Program-made: the position numbers and the translations under genes
In this document: in pieces, positions 12,534 through 24,947 of the stretch
Position numbering within the stretch: the stretch's first letter is position 1
Layout: each line of letters starts with the position of its first letter
Assembly (NCBI RefSeq): GCF_032854445.1
Contig: NC_088300.1
Location: forward strand, 4,278,001-4,342,000
Reading direction: 5' to 3'
Source of the DNA: Liolophura sinensis
Taxonomy: Eukaryota; Mollusca; Polyplacophora; Chitonida; Chitonidae
Length of the DNA: 64,000 bases
The notes under the pieces: model-generated
Told to the model about the DNA's origin: nothing
The model's input: the letters and a program-made list of their open reading frames with translations, nothing else
Database searches by the model: none

Positions 12534-14670
12534 GGTGACTGAATGCAAGACCAGATAGTATGGATGACGACCATGTTATGTGGATCTGAGTATATGTGAG
12601 AGGTCATGTAATATTTTTGTGATTGTATGTACATGTAAATAGCATTTTCTTATTGCAGGGGAGAGCACTCAGCATCTAGTGCTCTACCGTTCTCATGTCT
12701 CCCTTCTATCGTGTTTCGGTGACCTTTGTGTTGGAGATAATTTTCTTTGAGCCGAAACGACCAGCGTCTGTCTGGAAAGTTGCATATTCAGGTAACATAA
12801 ATTTCTGGTATTTTCATATGCAAACAGTGTTTTATGTCTAGAACTTTCATGATTTTTTTTGTCAAGTTGCAGACGATAAGTTGTCATGTGATCATGATTT
12901 CCCACCTTTTTACTCAATGTTTTTATATTCGACAGTGTTACCTTAGGATGCCAATAGTGTTTCTGCGTTCTATTTTTATTTTTTGTAGATATTTTCTGTC
13001 TGAAATGTTGATGATCAGAGTAAATGAAAGTTCGGATGGAATAACGGTTAGCGTTAGACTTTTTCTTGAGTATTTTCGAAGTGCTTTGAAGTGCTTTTCA
13101 GACATGTTCTCTTCGAGTATAAGTACAAACAGGATGGAACAGTTTAATTGAGTTAACCGGTTGAAAAACAGTTTTTTACTGTTATGCTGTCCATCTTGTG
13201 AAACAGTCGCCAATTGTTTGACATGTAAAGGTGTCAGCAATTAGGAGTCTATCTGTATTGTTCGCATAAATAAGCAGGTTATGGAATGTGACCAGTTAAC
13301 ACATGTTATACCATTGGTAGCATACTTATTTGAAACTTATTCATTTTAAGGTTGTGTATGTGCCATACACAGTGCATGGGAGCTGAATTCTATGCGGGCG
13401 GGCACATGATGTGGTCAGCTGAGCTGAAACATGTTGTGAAAATTCTGATGTAGTACAATTCGGTGTACCGTAGTAACAGGTCTGTACATTTTATTGGTAT
13501 ATACTGTGCATATAAAGGCTTACAGTTCAGACAATTCATGTTGTCACATGAGTTTGTTAGACGTATCTGACATTGGATACTGTGTAGTGTCATCGGAGAG
13601 AGTAGATTATTTATGACTGTTGTGTGTAATTGCATACTATAGTACATATACTGTATGTTGCAGAAAGTAATTTAGCGCATGTGGGTAATTATGACCAGAG
13701 GCATATGTAAAACTTAAGTATGTTTGTCTAGTGATGTTACGATTAGCTCTGTGCTGTGAGAAATGTGAGGGTACATGTAGCATATGCATGGTAAATATCA
13801 AGGCGATTCATACATGTAGTATAAGAGCACATTAGGTTGTATTGTTGATACATGTTCAAAGTGGACTAAGTATGGTACAGTAGTAATGTATCAATACCCC
13901 ATGTAACATTATAATGTTATGTGCAACACAATACTTGGGCCAGTTTAGTGCATGCTATAATGTCTTATACATGTTGTAAAGTTATTGGCTTTGCATTATA
14001 GGCCTGCATGTATTTTAGGCCTACTTCTGTGTGTTAAATATGTTTAATGGTTGTAGCGGTCAAATTGTTAGTTTTTTTTGTAAAATGTTTATTATTTTGT
14101 TTTGTTCACAACGTAAGCACATTCTAACGTTTAGATAATGCGTATATCGTAGTTAGCAAGTTAAGAATGATCACTCCACAACAGCTGGGAAGAGTCTGGA
14201 GATTCCTTTTCATGTGTATCTACCAAGGTCTGTAAAAGGGTACGATTAGTGTCAATGTAACCCTGACCATCGATGTCGTGGACCTCTTCAGTGGAAGTAA
14301 ATGATCAACGCCGACTCAAGTCTCCAGGACATGCAGGAAATACCTGCAAGTAGGAATTTATTAACATTAAAGAAAACCTTGGGTGAAGCAGCCCGTACAG
14401 TATGTCGACCAATCGCTTGCGTAGACCGCCGAGTGCTTCAGTTATGCTTCAATGATTAACAGCTTGACTTAATGTAATAACAATATGTCACTGTTGATCT
14501 TCCACAATTATGATGTTGTGCTTTATTTCACAACAGTATGGAATCACGGATCTTCCATAGCTTACACTACGGCTCGAATACTACATAATCGCTAAACTGC
14601 TTTTTTCATAGACGAATTGCGTTACATTAACAAACGCTGTACAGTTACACAACAGATTTTCGGTGCATTT
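12534..14670. other. Non-coding stretch, no gene seen
   Basis: The region is AT-rich with only short scattered frames (the longest is 105 codons at 12834-13151, rich in F, S and R). No family resemblance, splice-bounded exon or clear repeat was found. Confidence 0.4.
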
Positions 14671-14870
14671 NNNNNNNNNNNNNNNNNNNNNNNNNNNNNN
14701 NNNNNNNNNNNNNNNNNNNNNNNNNNNNNNNNNNNNNNNNNNNNNNNNNNNNNNNNNNNNNNNNNNNNNNNNNNNNNNNNNNNNNNNNNNNNNNNNNNNN
14801 NNNNNNNNNNNNNNNNNNNNNNNNNNNNNNNNNNNNNNNNNNNNNNNNNNNNNNNNNNNNNNNNNNNNNN
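14671..14870. other. Assembly gap, 200 N
   Basis: Exactly 200 undetermined bases, so the true length is unknown. Reading frames running through it are meaningless. Confidence 0.99.
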
Positions 14871-15404
14871 GCATGTTTTTTGGCTACAAAACGCATGTCC
14901 GTTTGATAAGAGCCACATTATATTTACTCAGGTCTACAAATTGGTTTAATGAAACTAACTTTCCATGTCATATTAATCACATTTTTCTTTCAAATCTCTG
15001 TATGCTGTTTCAATACATTCAAGGCAAGTGGTAAAACAGTGTTCATATCAAAAGTAGGAAATAAAAGGTGCATTCTTATATTTTGCCTGTTACGGACACG
15101 TGGTTAAAGACCGCCCCCTTGAGAAAACTCTGGAGATTCCATCACCAGCACTGTTCTGGTGGGATGTTGAGAGTAACGGAATATGTGGGGAAATTTACAT
15201 ATTTACTCTATTCATGCAGGGCATTAATATAGTGCTGGGACTTCATCTTCACTGGTGGCAAAACCCGGCCTTAGTCTTTTAAATTAAGTTCCTATCCACA
15301 ATGACTCAGGAGTCTTATACTAATGCGGTCGCTGTTATAGTTCAGGTCCATCGAATGCTGGCTTCCTCTCCGGTCGTAAAGGTATTTCGAAGGTCCTCTA
15401 GCAA

Positions 15405-15825
15405 CGTGCGGATGGTCGTGGGTATTTCCGAGCCCAGTTTCCTCTCACCGGGCCCAATGGCTCGGTTCGTCGAGCGTCGGAGGCTGGGTCGGGTCATACC
15501 TAAGATCTTAACAGAAGAAGTTGTAGCTGCCTCGCTTGGCAGGAATAAGGGGATAGTGGAACGACTGGTTGACCCGTATCAGTATAACGACTCGGGTGGG
15601 GCTGCTTACTTGCCTTCAGTAAGTCGTTTCGGTGAAGAGCACTAAATAAAAGAGCGGTGGAAATCCGTCCCGCCACAGGGAGATACATTACATGCTCTCT
15701 AAGGACTCCTTTGTCGTCATATGACGGAAAAATTGCTAAGTACCGACGTTAAACCCTCAACACTCACTCATTCACTCACCGGTTTCCTCCCACCATTTAT
15801 TCTGGCCGCCGTCATGTAAGTGGCA
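15405..15825 (+). mobile_element. SINE family A inside a split SINE family B
   Basis: 15405-15455 resembles family B (GATGGTCGTGGGTATTTCCG, then a TTTCCTCTCACCGGGC-like block). From about 15460 a family A copy runs through GTTTCGGTGAAGAGCACTAA and GTGGAAATCCGTCCCGCCA to GACGTTAAACCCTCAACACT and CACTCATTCACTCA at 15779. Family B sequence then resumes (CCGGTTTCCTCCCACCATT, GGCCGCCGTCATGTAAG). The layout fits insertion of A into B. The 114-codon frame from 15301 is a product of this repeat. Confidence 0.7.
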
Positions 15826-17070
15826 TATAGATATAAGTCCTATCGACTAGTCTTTATAAATTATTACGACAATCACGCTGTTAATACCGAATAAAGTACA
15901 TTTACAGGTAACAACGTTTTGTTGTCATTTACAGATAAATTACTATAAATCAGTCTTTGGAGTAATTATTTAGTGATGTGAGTCGGCCTGTCTGACAACA
16001 CAAGCGTTCAGAGCATATGTACAGGCCAATACCAAGTACTGTAATTTGAGTGAAGGATTCGTTGGAAGCAGGGCTATCTGTTTGACGGTGGATACTGACA
16101 ATGCATATTGGCACCATATATGGGTACTACATACATGTAGGTTGGTCGGGAAATACCCTCATTATATAAAAGTAGGCGATTTTAACCTTGTGCATGGAAA
16201 CGATAAAGTTCTGTGGAGGAGATTCGAGATGTTTCACTCCAGCATTTATTACAGTATATAGCACGAATTTCTGTTCTACGTAATCCTTATTTTGTCCTTA
16301 GTTCGCGGTAATTCGGTAAAACATGACGGCCTGGGAGTTGAAAGAGTCACATGATTTAGTAACAAATGGCTTCCAGAAACGGCTGGGCTGCTGTAAAGAG
16401 CCGGGAAGAGCAAAGCAATAGACGTGATTTTCTCCAATTCTTTTTTCTGTACAACGGTGTCCTATAGCATCATAAATATCGATTAAATTTTTTCCTTGCA
16501 TCGACTTTTTTATCGTTCGAAACTTTTGGAAATAACACTTTGTTTACATGTAAATGAATATTCTGTACAGACGAGACAAGATGCGTTGTCATGGTGACGT
16601 GATATATTGTTCTCAGTGGTTTGTGAAAACTTCATGGCGTCTCAGGTGGCGGGGCAGATCGAAACACTCGGGATGCTTCACTGAAAGGTCAGATGACGGG
16701 AACAAGAAAAAGTATTCACATGCTCAAACAGCCATACGTGGATGCAGGCTACACAACTGTGCAACGGATATTATCTGTGATAGCTTATCTAGCAAACTGA
16801 TTTTTTATGTAGGCTGAGTTATCTTCTCTCTTTCTTCGTCTTTGACACTTCTTCATTACTTTTTTCAAGTTTCCTGGGATTTCATATCGAGACTAGGTTT
16901 CTGAGGAGTGCTTTTTATTAATTGGCTCCCACGAATTGTCTATTTTGTAAAACATTTTGTTCACTTTTGGGGGAAAACTGTGTTCAATGCCTCAGATTTA
17001 CAGCACAAACGGGTTCAACCCAGGTGATAAGTTAGTTCTCATGACGGCAATTTGTGCAACCTAGACTTAA
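15826..17070. other. Non-coding stretch with an X-box-like site
   Basis: No gene is supported. GTTGTCATGGTGAC at 16585-16598 resembles an RFX X-box and runs into a TGACGTGA half-CRE. An ATG with 14 codons follows at about 16634 before a stop. No downstream exon was identified. Confidence 0.3.
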
Positions 17071-17205
17071 TCCCAATAAAGAATATTTCACTTATATACG
17101 ACGGTGGCCATCATGATGGTGGAAGAAAATCAGACACAGCCCGGGGGAAAACCCACGACCATCCGCAGGTTGCTGGATTGCCGTTCGGCGTACGACCGGA
17201 GACGG
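17071..17205 (-). mobile_element. SINE family B copy, diverged
   Basis: The plus strand shows AAAGAATATTTCACTTATA, CGACGGTGGCCATCATGATG and a CCCGGGGGAAAACCCACGAC block. This is the reverse complement of the family B core, with the A-rich tail lost. Confidence 0.7.
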
Positions 17206-19429
17206 TGGATTTGAACTCACAGCGAAGGAATTAATGAGAGACTTCTAAGTGATTGTGCTGCGCTAGCAGCCACCGATACACGAAGGTCCTCTTACATCGT
17301 ATGTTCCACACGCATAACAGCCATGCATAATAACGCTAATATTCCTGTTCATCTAAATAATCGATAAGATTGTGGTTTTATTAGATAATAGGTTTCGCAA
17401 CACATTTGATTCGTGTCAGGTTAATTCTGTGAAGCAGATTTTCGAAATGCACTCGTATTTTAAAGACTAAGTGTTCTAATCATCTATGTTTGAATGTCTG
17501 GAGCAGTCGGGTTAATAAGAAACGTAGACTTACATTTTGTTTAATTTGGTGAATTTGTCCACCATGCTCATGCGACTGTTCACGCTTTCTAAGGTTCGTT
17601 GAAGACCACTTGTCTTTCACCAATTTGTGATGTGCACATCTCTACATTTCACATGGGAAAATTACTCAGTAACGTACCAAAGGTCAGTGCTTTACACTAA
17701 ACACTCAGGTTTCCTTCACCCGCAAGACATCGCACAAGCCCTAAAAGTGTTACTTTTCGTGACAAGGAATAGTGTTTAATTACAACATTTTCTAATCAAT
17801 CTGGAAATGTTATCCTGACATTCGTAAGTGCTTTCCGTTCTGTGCCAACGTGCCGATATGTTGAAGTTAACATTATATAAACGTATATAAAACATTTCAG
17901 TTTTAAGGGTATCAGAACTATGTGTTTACGTTTTTGTCAAACGCAGCAGGAAACGAGACGTAGAGTGTATTTCCCGTACCACACAAACCTTTTTGTCCTT
18001 CGGCATTTATACAGGTGCATAATATTGTGTTTAATATGCACATACTCAGTAGAGGCATGTCAGGACAGAAGACGGGTAAGACCGGTAATTACATGTAATC
18101 TAGAAGTGTTTTTAGGAGTGATCTTATTTTTGTGTTCAGTATCAGCTGTTTATCGTACCTGTCATACCCAGGGATAGCTGCATTTGGTGAGCACGTTCCG
18201 TGTAGTGTAGCTCTTATGTAGTGAATAATTTTGCTTACAATCGTTACATCTTTCACTTCAATTTAGTCAGTCGTCAAAAAATGCCTTACAAATATGTAAT
18301 AATGTGTCCATCACCTGACGTTTTGTGTTCAAAAAGTGGGAAAACATTTTAGGACAATGTAAACAGATTTTTAATGCAATCAACTTTTACCAGGTGTTGC
18401 ATTCTGCCATAAAATGAACCCCTAACCAAATAGACACATTCTTAAATGTTCATTACGCCAATAGCACAGATTTCCAAAGTGGACTAGGAAATATTTCCTT
18501 CGCTTCATGCAACATTTGGCTATGAAAAAATAATAATTTTCGAAACCATTGAAGTGCATTTAAATGTGAAACGTCACTTTTCGCCGCTTTTATTAGATTT
18601 GTAAGTTATTAATTCCCTTTTTGCTAGTAAAGATTATGTAATACTTAAAACAAATCAATACACAGCCTTGATTGGCATCATTAACCCACCTCTTGCAACG
18701 TGCAATGATAACATCTTACATCACTATTAACTGCGAGTACATGAGACTCAAAATGCGTGTGGCACCAGGTAGTCATAACATTATAATCAATCAATTGCAC
18801 AAGCGAGTCACGTGATTCCACGCCCATTACAATAGACCATGCATGTATCTGTCATTTCCGGAAGAAGATTTTTGTTTGCGTTACCGTTATCATCTTTAGG
18901 TACCCTTCCTCTTCAAACAGCAGCTTAATTACTTAATTGGAACTTGAAAAGCGATCAGCCGGTGGATAAGGGATAAGAACGCACGGGGAAACTATAAATA
19001 CTTTGATGAAGTCATTTCATTACATGGTGCAAGAAAAACCGATAGAATAATTTGGTTTAGCCTTTAAGAGTGTTTATCAGATTGGAAAACCTTCTCTTCC
19101 CCTCCGAGCTTTGCACAACAGAAGGGGATTAAATTTATGTAGCAAAGCCACAATAATAACGGGAAATTAAGAAATTACTTAGGTTTTTGTTGTTTTTTTT
19201 TTGTTCATTAATTTGAAGAAGAATACAACGGACTGTGATAAAAGATTGACAGCGTTAGCTGTGAAGTCACCGTCACTATTTTTACAATGATTCACTGAAA
19301 AACATTTCAGCACTTAGTTCATAGTATTTGACATCACTGCCACAAATGGCCTGGACAGTTACAGAAAACGAGGTAATACTACACAAATACTTGAGGTCTC
19401 ATAGCTGTAAATCATCAAGATTGTCGCCT
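17206..19429. other. Non-coding stretch with a promoter-like segment at 18780-18985
   Basis: No coding exon was recognised. Around 18805-18985 there is GAGTCACGTGATTCCACGCC (E-box next to a GC element), the ETS-like palindrome TTTCCGGAAG, and an ACTATAAATAC TATA-like sequence. Downstream is only the 19.4-kb satellite, so this may be coincidence. Confidence 0.25.
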
Positions 19430-21060
19430 TCTACAATAACCACATGCCCATCATAGTTACTTGACCAATAACCACATGCCAGTCATAGTCGCTTAGATAT
19501 TAGCCACACGCCCACCATAATCTCTTGGCCAATAACCACATAGTCCATCACGGTCACTTGTCCAATAACCACATGTCCATCATAGTCGCTAGGCCAATAA
19601 CCACGTGTCCATCATAGTCGCCAGGCCAATAACCACATGCCAGTCATAGTCACCTTGGCCAATAACCACATGCCACTCACAGTCGACTAGGTAATAACCA
19701 CATGCCCATCATAGTCGCTTAGCTAATAACCACACGCCTATCATAATCGCTTGGCCAATAACCACATGTCAATCATAGTCGCTGGGCCAAAAACCACGTG
19801 TCCATCATAGTCGCTAGGCCAATAACCACATGCCCATCATAGGCGCCTGGACAATAACCACATGCCACTCACAGTCGACTAGCTAATAACTACATGCCCA
19901 TCATAGTCATTTGGCCAATAACCACATGCCAGTCATAGTCGCTTAGCTAATAACCCCACGCCTATCATAATCGCTTGGCCAATAACCACATGTCCATCAC
20001 AGTCACTTGTCCAATAACCACATGTCCATCATAGTCGCTAGGCCAATAACCACGTGTCCATCATAGTCGCCAGGCCAATAATCACATGCCAGTCATAGTC
20101 GCCTTGGCCAATAACCACATGCCACTCACAGTCGACTAGGTAATAACCACATGCCCATCATAGTCGCTTAGCTAATAACCACACGCCTATCATAATCGCT
20201 TGGCCAATAACCACATGTCAATCATAGTCGCTAGGCCAATAACCACATGTCAATCATAGTCGCTGGGCCAAAAACCACGTGTCCATCATAGTCGCTAGGC
20301 CAATAACCACATGCCTATCATAGTCGCCTGGACAATAACCACATGCCACTCACAGTCGACTAGCTAATAACCACATGCCCATCATAGTCATTTGGCCAAT
20401 AACCACATGCCAGTCATAGTCGCTTAGCTAATAACCCCACGCCTATCATAATCGCTTGGCCAATAACCACATGTCCATCACAGTCACTTGTCCAATAACC
20501 ACGTGTCCATCATAGTCGCCAGGCCAATAATCACATGCCAGTCATAGTCGCCTTGGCCAATAACCACATGCCACTCACAGTCGACTAGGTAATAACCACA
20601 TGCCCATCATAGTCGCTTAGCTAATAACCACACGCCTATCATAATCGCTTGGCCAATAACCACATGTCAATCATAGACGCCTTGGCCAATAACCACATGT
20701 CACTCACAGTCGACTAGCTAATAACCACATGCCCATCATAGTCATTTGGCCAATAACCACATGTCCATCATAGTCGCTTGGCCAATAACCACATGTCCAT
20801 CATAGTCGATTGGCCAATAACCACATGCCCATCATAGTCGCTTGGCCAATAGCCACATGTCCATCATGCCCATCATAGTCGCCTTGGCCAATTACTACAT
20901 GCCCATCATAGTTAGTTAGGTAATAAATAACCACAATCCCATCATAGTTACTTGGTCAATAGCCACAAGCCCATCATAGTCGCCTTGGCCAATAGCCACA
21001 TGCCCATCATAGTCGCCTTGGCCAATAAGCACATGCCCATCATTGTCCCCTTCTCCAATA
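19430..21060 (+). repeat. 32-bp satellite with ~450-bp higher-order units
   Basis: About 50 copies of a 32-33-bp monomer are present. The core is GGCCAATAACCACATG followed by CCCATCATAGTCGCTT. Marker variants recur in fixed order: AGTCGACTAGGTAA occurs at 19681, 20130 and 20579, spaced 449 bp both times, with one-monomer gains and losses between them. Units become diverged after about 20860. Confidence 0.95.
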
Positions 21061-21204
21061 TCCGCATGCCATCAGTGTCCCCTTCTTCAATATCCATATC
21101 CCATCACTGTCACCTTCAGCAATATCAGCATGGCACCAATGCCACCTTCTCCAATTACCACACGTCCACCTTTGCCCCCCCACCCCCCGCCTCCACCATT
21201 GGGT

Positions 21205-21338
21205 TATCTCAGGCACCCACATTGCACGAGTTATCTCAGATAATTGAATTGCACGAGTTGTCTTAGGCACCCGTGTTGTACGAGTTGTCTCAGATAATTG
21301 CATTACACGAGTTGTCTCAGGCACCCGACTTGTCTCAT
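21205..21338 (+). repeat. 27-bp tandem repeat in alternating two-unit form
   Basis: Units start with ACGAGTTGTCTCAG and alternate between a GCACCC ending and an ATAATTG ending, giving a 54-bp dimer period. It directly follows the decayed end of the 32-bp satellite. Confidence 0.75.
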
Positions 21339-21552
21339 TTGAATTGCTTTACGTCTTCTTCTGTGAGTTTTATATCAGTTTGTCAGAAAATTTTTCCACT
21401 TTCCCATTAACATTTTTTAGACTTCTCTCAATCCAATTTACCGTTACTTCAGCAGGTAAAAGCACGTTGGTGCCTGTTTATTGACCAAGATTAACCACGG
21501 CATTTGTTGAATGAAGCATATTTGGTGATTTTCTAAAACTTAAAAACCATGA

Positions 21553-22046
21553 CACTATAGGCTGAAAAGAGCACATTTTTTTCTATCTGGTGGTGCCTGC
21601 TGCATAATTTTGCGATTTTTCCTCGCCAAACACGCAAAGCCTGAAAACGGCAAATCTGGCTTAAATCGCTGAGTTCATGGCGTCCTCCATCTTTAACACC
21701 CTGTGATTTATGCTGGGGGTGTGTTGCCTCTCAGCCAATGAGAGTCGTTAAAACTGCCAGCTTGTTCGCGTAAACTCGGAACCTACGTCCAACTTTCCGG
21801 TTTCCCGATCGTTAAGCCTAAAACGAACTGTACTGTTCGCTACCTTCTGAGAAGAAGAGTTCTACCGGAAATGTACGAACAGCACTTCGGCGGTTTCTGA
21901 TGGCAATTTTCCACCTAACACAGAAAACTTCAGGACTAGTTCTTAGGCAAAATGGAGCGGATGTTGGCGCTGACTTTGTTTATAATTTATCAACTTGATG
22001 TACATAGTAGAATTTTTTATGGCATGCACCTGCGAGGAAATGCATC
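21553..22046. repeat. Unrecognised interspersed repeat X, copy 1
   Basis: About 494 bp closely matches 30633-31100 in the same orientation. Shared blocks include GGTGGTGCCTGCTGCATAAT, GGCGTCCTCCATCTTTAACA, CGGTTTCCCGATCGTTAAGC and CACCTGCGAGGAAATGCAT. This copy has about 25 extra bases after GCCAATG. No terminal inverted repeats, tRNA head or coding domain was recognised. Orientation relative to any transcript is unknown. Confidence 0.85.
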
Positions 22047-22744
22047 CTCTTTTCAATGGTATTTGAGTGATATTTACATTTTCTTCTCTTTCAAGCAATG
22101 CCTCTGTGTGTCATGCGTTATATACGAGTATATAGGAGTAATGTAACAGTTGTTGGTTACACGACAGGTTGTTTCTCCAGTGATCCTGGGAAGCATAGCT
22201 GTAAGGGGCATATATTAATCCTTCCATTATTACTCCAGGATGGGTTCCCATTTGTATTGGCATTCACTTTACTTGCATGTAATGCCACAGATGAATGTAC
22301 AATAAACTTGGTTGTTAGGTGGTGAATCGGTTTAGTACCGCAGATATGTGTATTTGTGGATGTTAGGTTTTGACAACTTGTGATGGAAACCTGCATCTGG
22401 GACACCACTTAATCGCTGATAATTTTAGCGTTAAATGGTGACTGCCCACATGGTCCACATCTCTGGGACGTGCGTGTTACCAGGCACTCTGTCAGAGAAG
22501 AGGTATTCCCCCCCGACACCAACAAGACGTGACTATAGCCTGGGAGCAGAAAGCAAATTAGAATCAGACGTGTTTTATATCATTAAGGACTCATCAGCAT
22601 GTACGCCCACTGTTCGTGCTCTGAATCTACAAGTATCTGAGGTCAACAGTTATAGGTCAGGTGCGCGCCCCTGAGGTACTCAGTTAAATGCTTTTGTTTA
22701 GATCAGTATGCTTATGTCAGTAAGTTTGCAAGGTGATTGCATGG

Positions 22745-23390
22745 AAGGAACATCCAAGGCTGGCTGCTGTGATTGTCACGGAACTTTCCTGTGTTGAGGA
22801 AGCATCCGGGTTGGCTGGTATACTTGTCACGGTGCGTTCCTGTATTGAGGAAGCATCCAGGGCTAACAGGTTTGTATGTCACGACGCGCTCCTGTGTTGA
22901 GGAAGCATCCGTGCTGGATGGTATACTTGTCACGACGCGTTTCTCTGTTGACGAAGCATAAAGGGCTGAGTGGTTTGCGTGTCACTGTGCGTTCCTGTGT
23001 TGAGGAACCATCCAGGGCTAACAGGTTTGTATGTCACGGTGCGTTCCTGCGTTGATGAAACATCGGGGAAAGGGGGAAGGGGCCATGGTGGGTACCTGTG
23101 TTGGGGAAGCATCCAGGGCTGATAGGTTTGTGAGTCACGGCACGTTCCTTTGTTTATGAAGCATCCATGCAGGGCAGACTGGTTTATATGTCACGGCGCG
23201 TTCCTGTGTTGTATCCAGGGCTGACTGGTTTGGGTGTTTCTGCAAAACACACGTCACAGGACATGACATAAATTACACCGGCATTATGTTGTTGTGTTTT
23301 GTTAGATATGTTCATTATACTAAGGTGAACATCCTGTATTCAGGGCTGTCTGGTTTGCGTGTCACCACGCGTTTCTTTGCTACAATTTCA
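22745..23390 (+). repeat. 52-bp minisatellite
   Basis: About 11 units contain TGTTGAGGAAGCATCC, a GGCTGACTGGTTTGTATGTC-like part and CACGGTGCGTTCC. Units become irregular from about 23060. Frames on either strand here follow the repeat and are not genes. Confidence 0.9.
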
Positions 23391-23693
23391 CTACGTCAGC
23401 GGACACTGTACATCACACTATATAATACATATTTATTACAGATTATAATACACAGTTATCACAGTTTTTAATGTACGACTATGATAGTATATAATTACAT
23501 GTTTGTCACAGATTATCACTAAAATACATGTACTAGTGGTCCATCGTTTTAACAATATATAATACATACTCCTGGCAGAAACAGGAGTAGCCGCCATCGG
23601 ATTACAAACTACTGCAATTTCTCCATTTACCACATGATGTCAACTACACCTAATCTCATGTCTTCGCATACAGACTTTTAGCCTGGGCCAACT

Positions 23694-24068
23694 CTAGCTC
23701 GATACTGTACGTATATTTACTCCGTGAGTTATTTCCGACTTAGCACAGCATGCCTCGCCGACGAAATACTGAATCATCATAATCGCACTTTGTACGCCTT
23801 CATCAAGAATCAATTTTGTCTCGTGGTCAATCCTTACTTTCACAAAGCACGCATTCAAAGGAATGGCTGTAATCATTAGGTGCTTTACCTGAATAAATTG
23901 TAGACAACTTGTTCCACAACCCGATTGTGAATCACCAAATACATGTGGAACATTAGAATATCTTGGGGGTTGTGCCGTAGGTTTAACACTGTTGTTTACA
24001 CAGAAAAGGCATCTTAGATCGCTATTTTCAGCCTCTTTTTCCAACTCACCAATCCGATCATAACGCAT
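23694..24068 (-). CDS. Orphan single-exon open frame, 124 codons, hypothetical
   Basis: I do not recognise this product. The 124-residue frame is not in a tandem repeat and has a balanced, protein-like composition with seven cysteines, an acidic N-terminal stretch (GELEKEAENSD) and a hydrophobic stretch near residues 70-80. An in-frame TAG directly precedes the ATG, and that TAG could also be a splice acceptor (TTTTGGTAG), so this may be an exon instead of a whole gene. No poly-A signal or neighbouring exon was identified. Alternatives are a relic of a transposon gene or a chance frame. Confidence 0.25.
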   Translation of the reverse strand: MRYDRIGELEKEAENSDLRCLFCVNNSVKPTAQPPRYSNVPHVFGDSQSGCGTSCLQFIQVKHLMITAIPLNACFVKVRIDHETKLILDEGVQSAIMMIQYFVGEACCAKSEITHGVNIRTVSS

Positions 24069-24224
24069 CTACCAAAACATCAACTAACACACTTTGCAAG
24101 TGAAACAATTTGGAATTTTGTTGCCCGATGTCCTTTGTAACAATGGCCTAAAACATACTTTATCTGCTTATGTATTTATTTAACGTGTAGCGCTACGCTC
24201 AAGAATTTCCCCCCTACAGAACAG

Positions 24225-24830
24225 CGGACTGAGAGCAGAGAATCCAGACTGCCCTTACTGAACCACCACCGGAGCACGCAAACCAGAAACCAGAGGGCCC
24301 TTACTGAACCACCGCCGTAGCGCACAAGCCAGAGCCCTCACTGAACCACCGCCCTGACACGCAAACCAGAAATCAGAGCGCCCTTACTAAATCACACTCC
24401 TGACACGCAAACCAGAAACCAGAGGGCCATTACTAAACCACCGTCCTGACATGCAAACCAGAAACCATGCAGAGAGCCCATATACTAAACCACAGCCATG
24501 ACACGCAAAGCAGAAACCATGCAGAGAGCCCTTATACTAATCCACCGCCCTGACACGCAATTGACGCAAACCAAAAGCTATGCGGAAAGAGCACCTACAC
24601 TAAACCACCTCCCGGACACGCAAACCGAAAACTATGCAGAGAGCCCTTACTCACCGCTTTTAGACATGTACCTAACAAGCCATGCGTAGAGCACTTACAC
24701 TAAACAACCGCCCTGACACGCAAACCAAAAGACATGCGGAAAGCACTTACATTAAACCACCGCTCTGACACACAAACCGAAAACCATGCAGAGAGCCCGT
24801 ACTCACCGCTTTTAAACATGTGCCTGACAA
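24225..24830 (+). repeat. ~50-bp degenerate minisatellite
   Basis: About 12 irregular units built on GACACGCAAACCAGAAACC, CAGAGAGCCCTTA and TAAACCACCGCCC. Unit length varies by up to about 15 bp. Confidence 0.85.
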
Positions 24831-24931
24831 ACGTCCTGACTTAGAGATGAATGTGAACCAACCAAAGACGGATTCGATCCTACCACCTCATTTATCTGGG
24901 AGGGATGAGCTACGGCCAGGACAAGAAAGTG

Positions 24932-24947
24932 ACCCCCCCCCCCCCCA
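24932..24947. repeat. Poly-C tract
   Basis: A run of about 16 cytosines follows AGTGA. Confidence 0.9.

Noticed and set aside
14581-15034. Open frames across the first N gap
   Set aside because: Undetermined bases cannot be read; the flanking codons show nothing protein-like.
15301-15645. 114-codon plus frame
   Set aside because: It is the read-through of a nested SINE.
19430-21060. CRISPR-like appearance of regularly spaced repeats
   Set aside because: The monomers are contiguous with no unique spacers, and the context is an intron-bearing eukaryotic genome.
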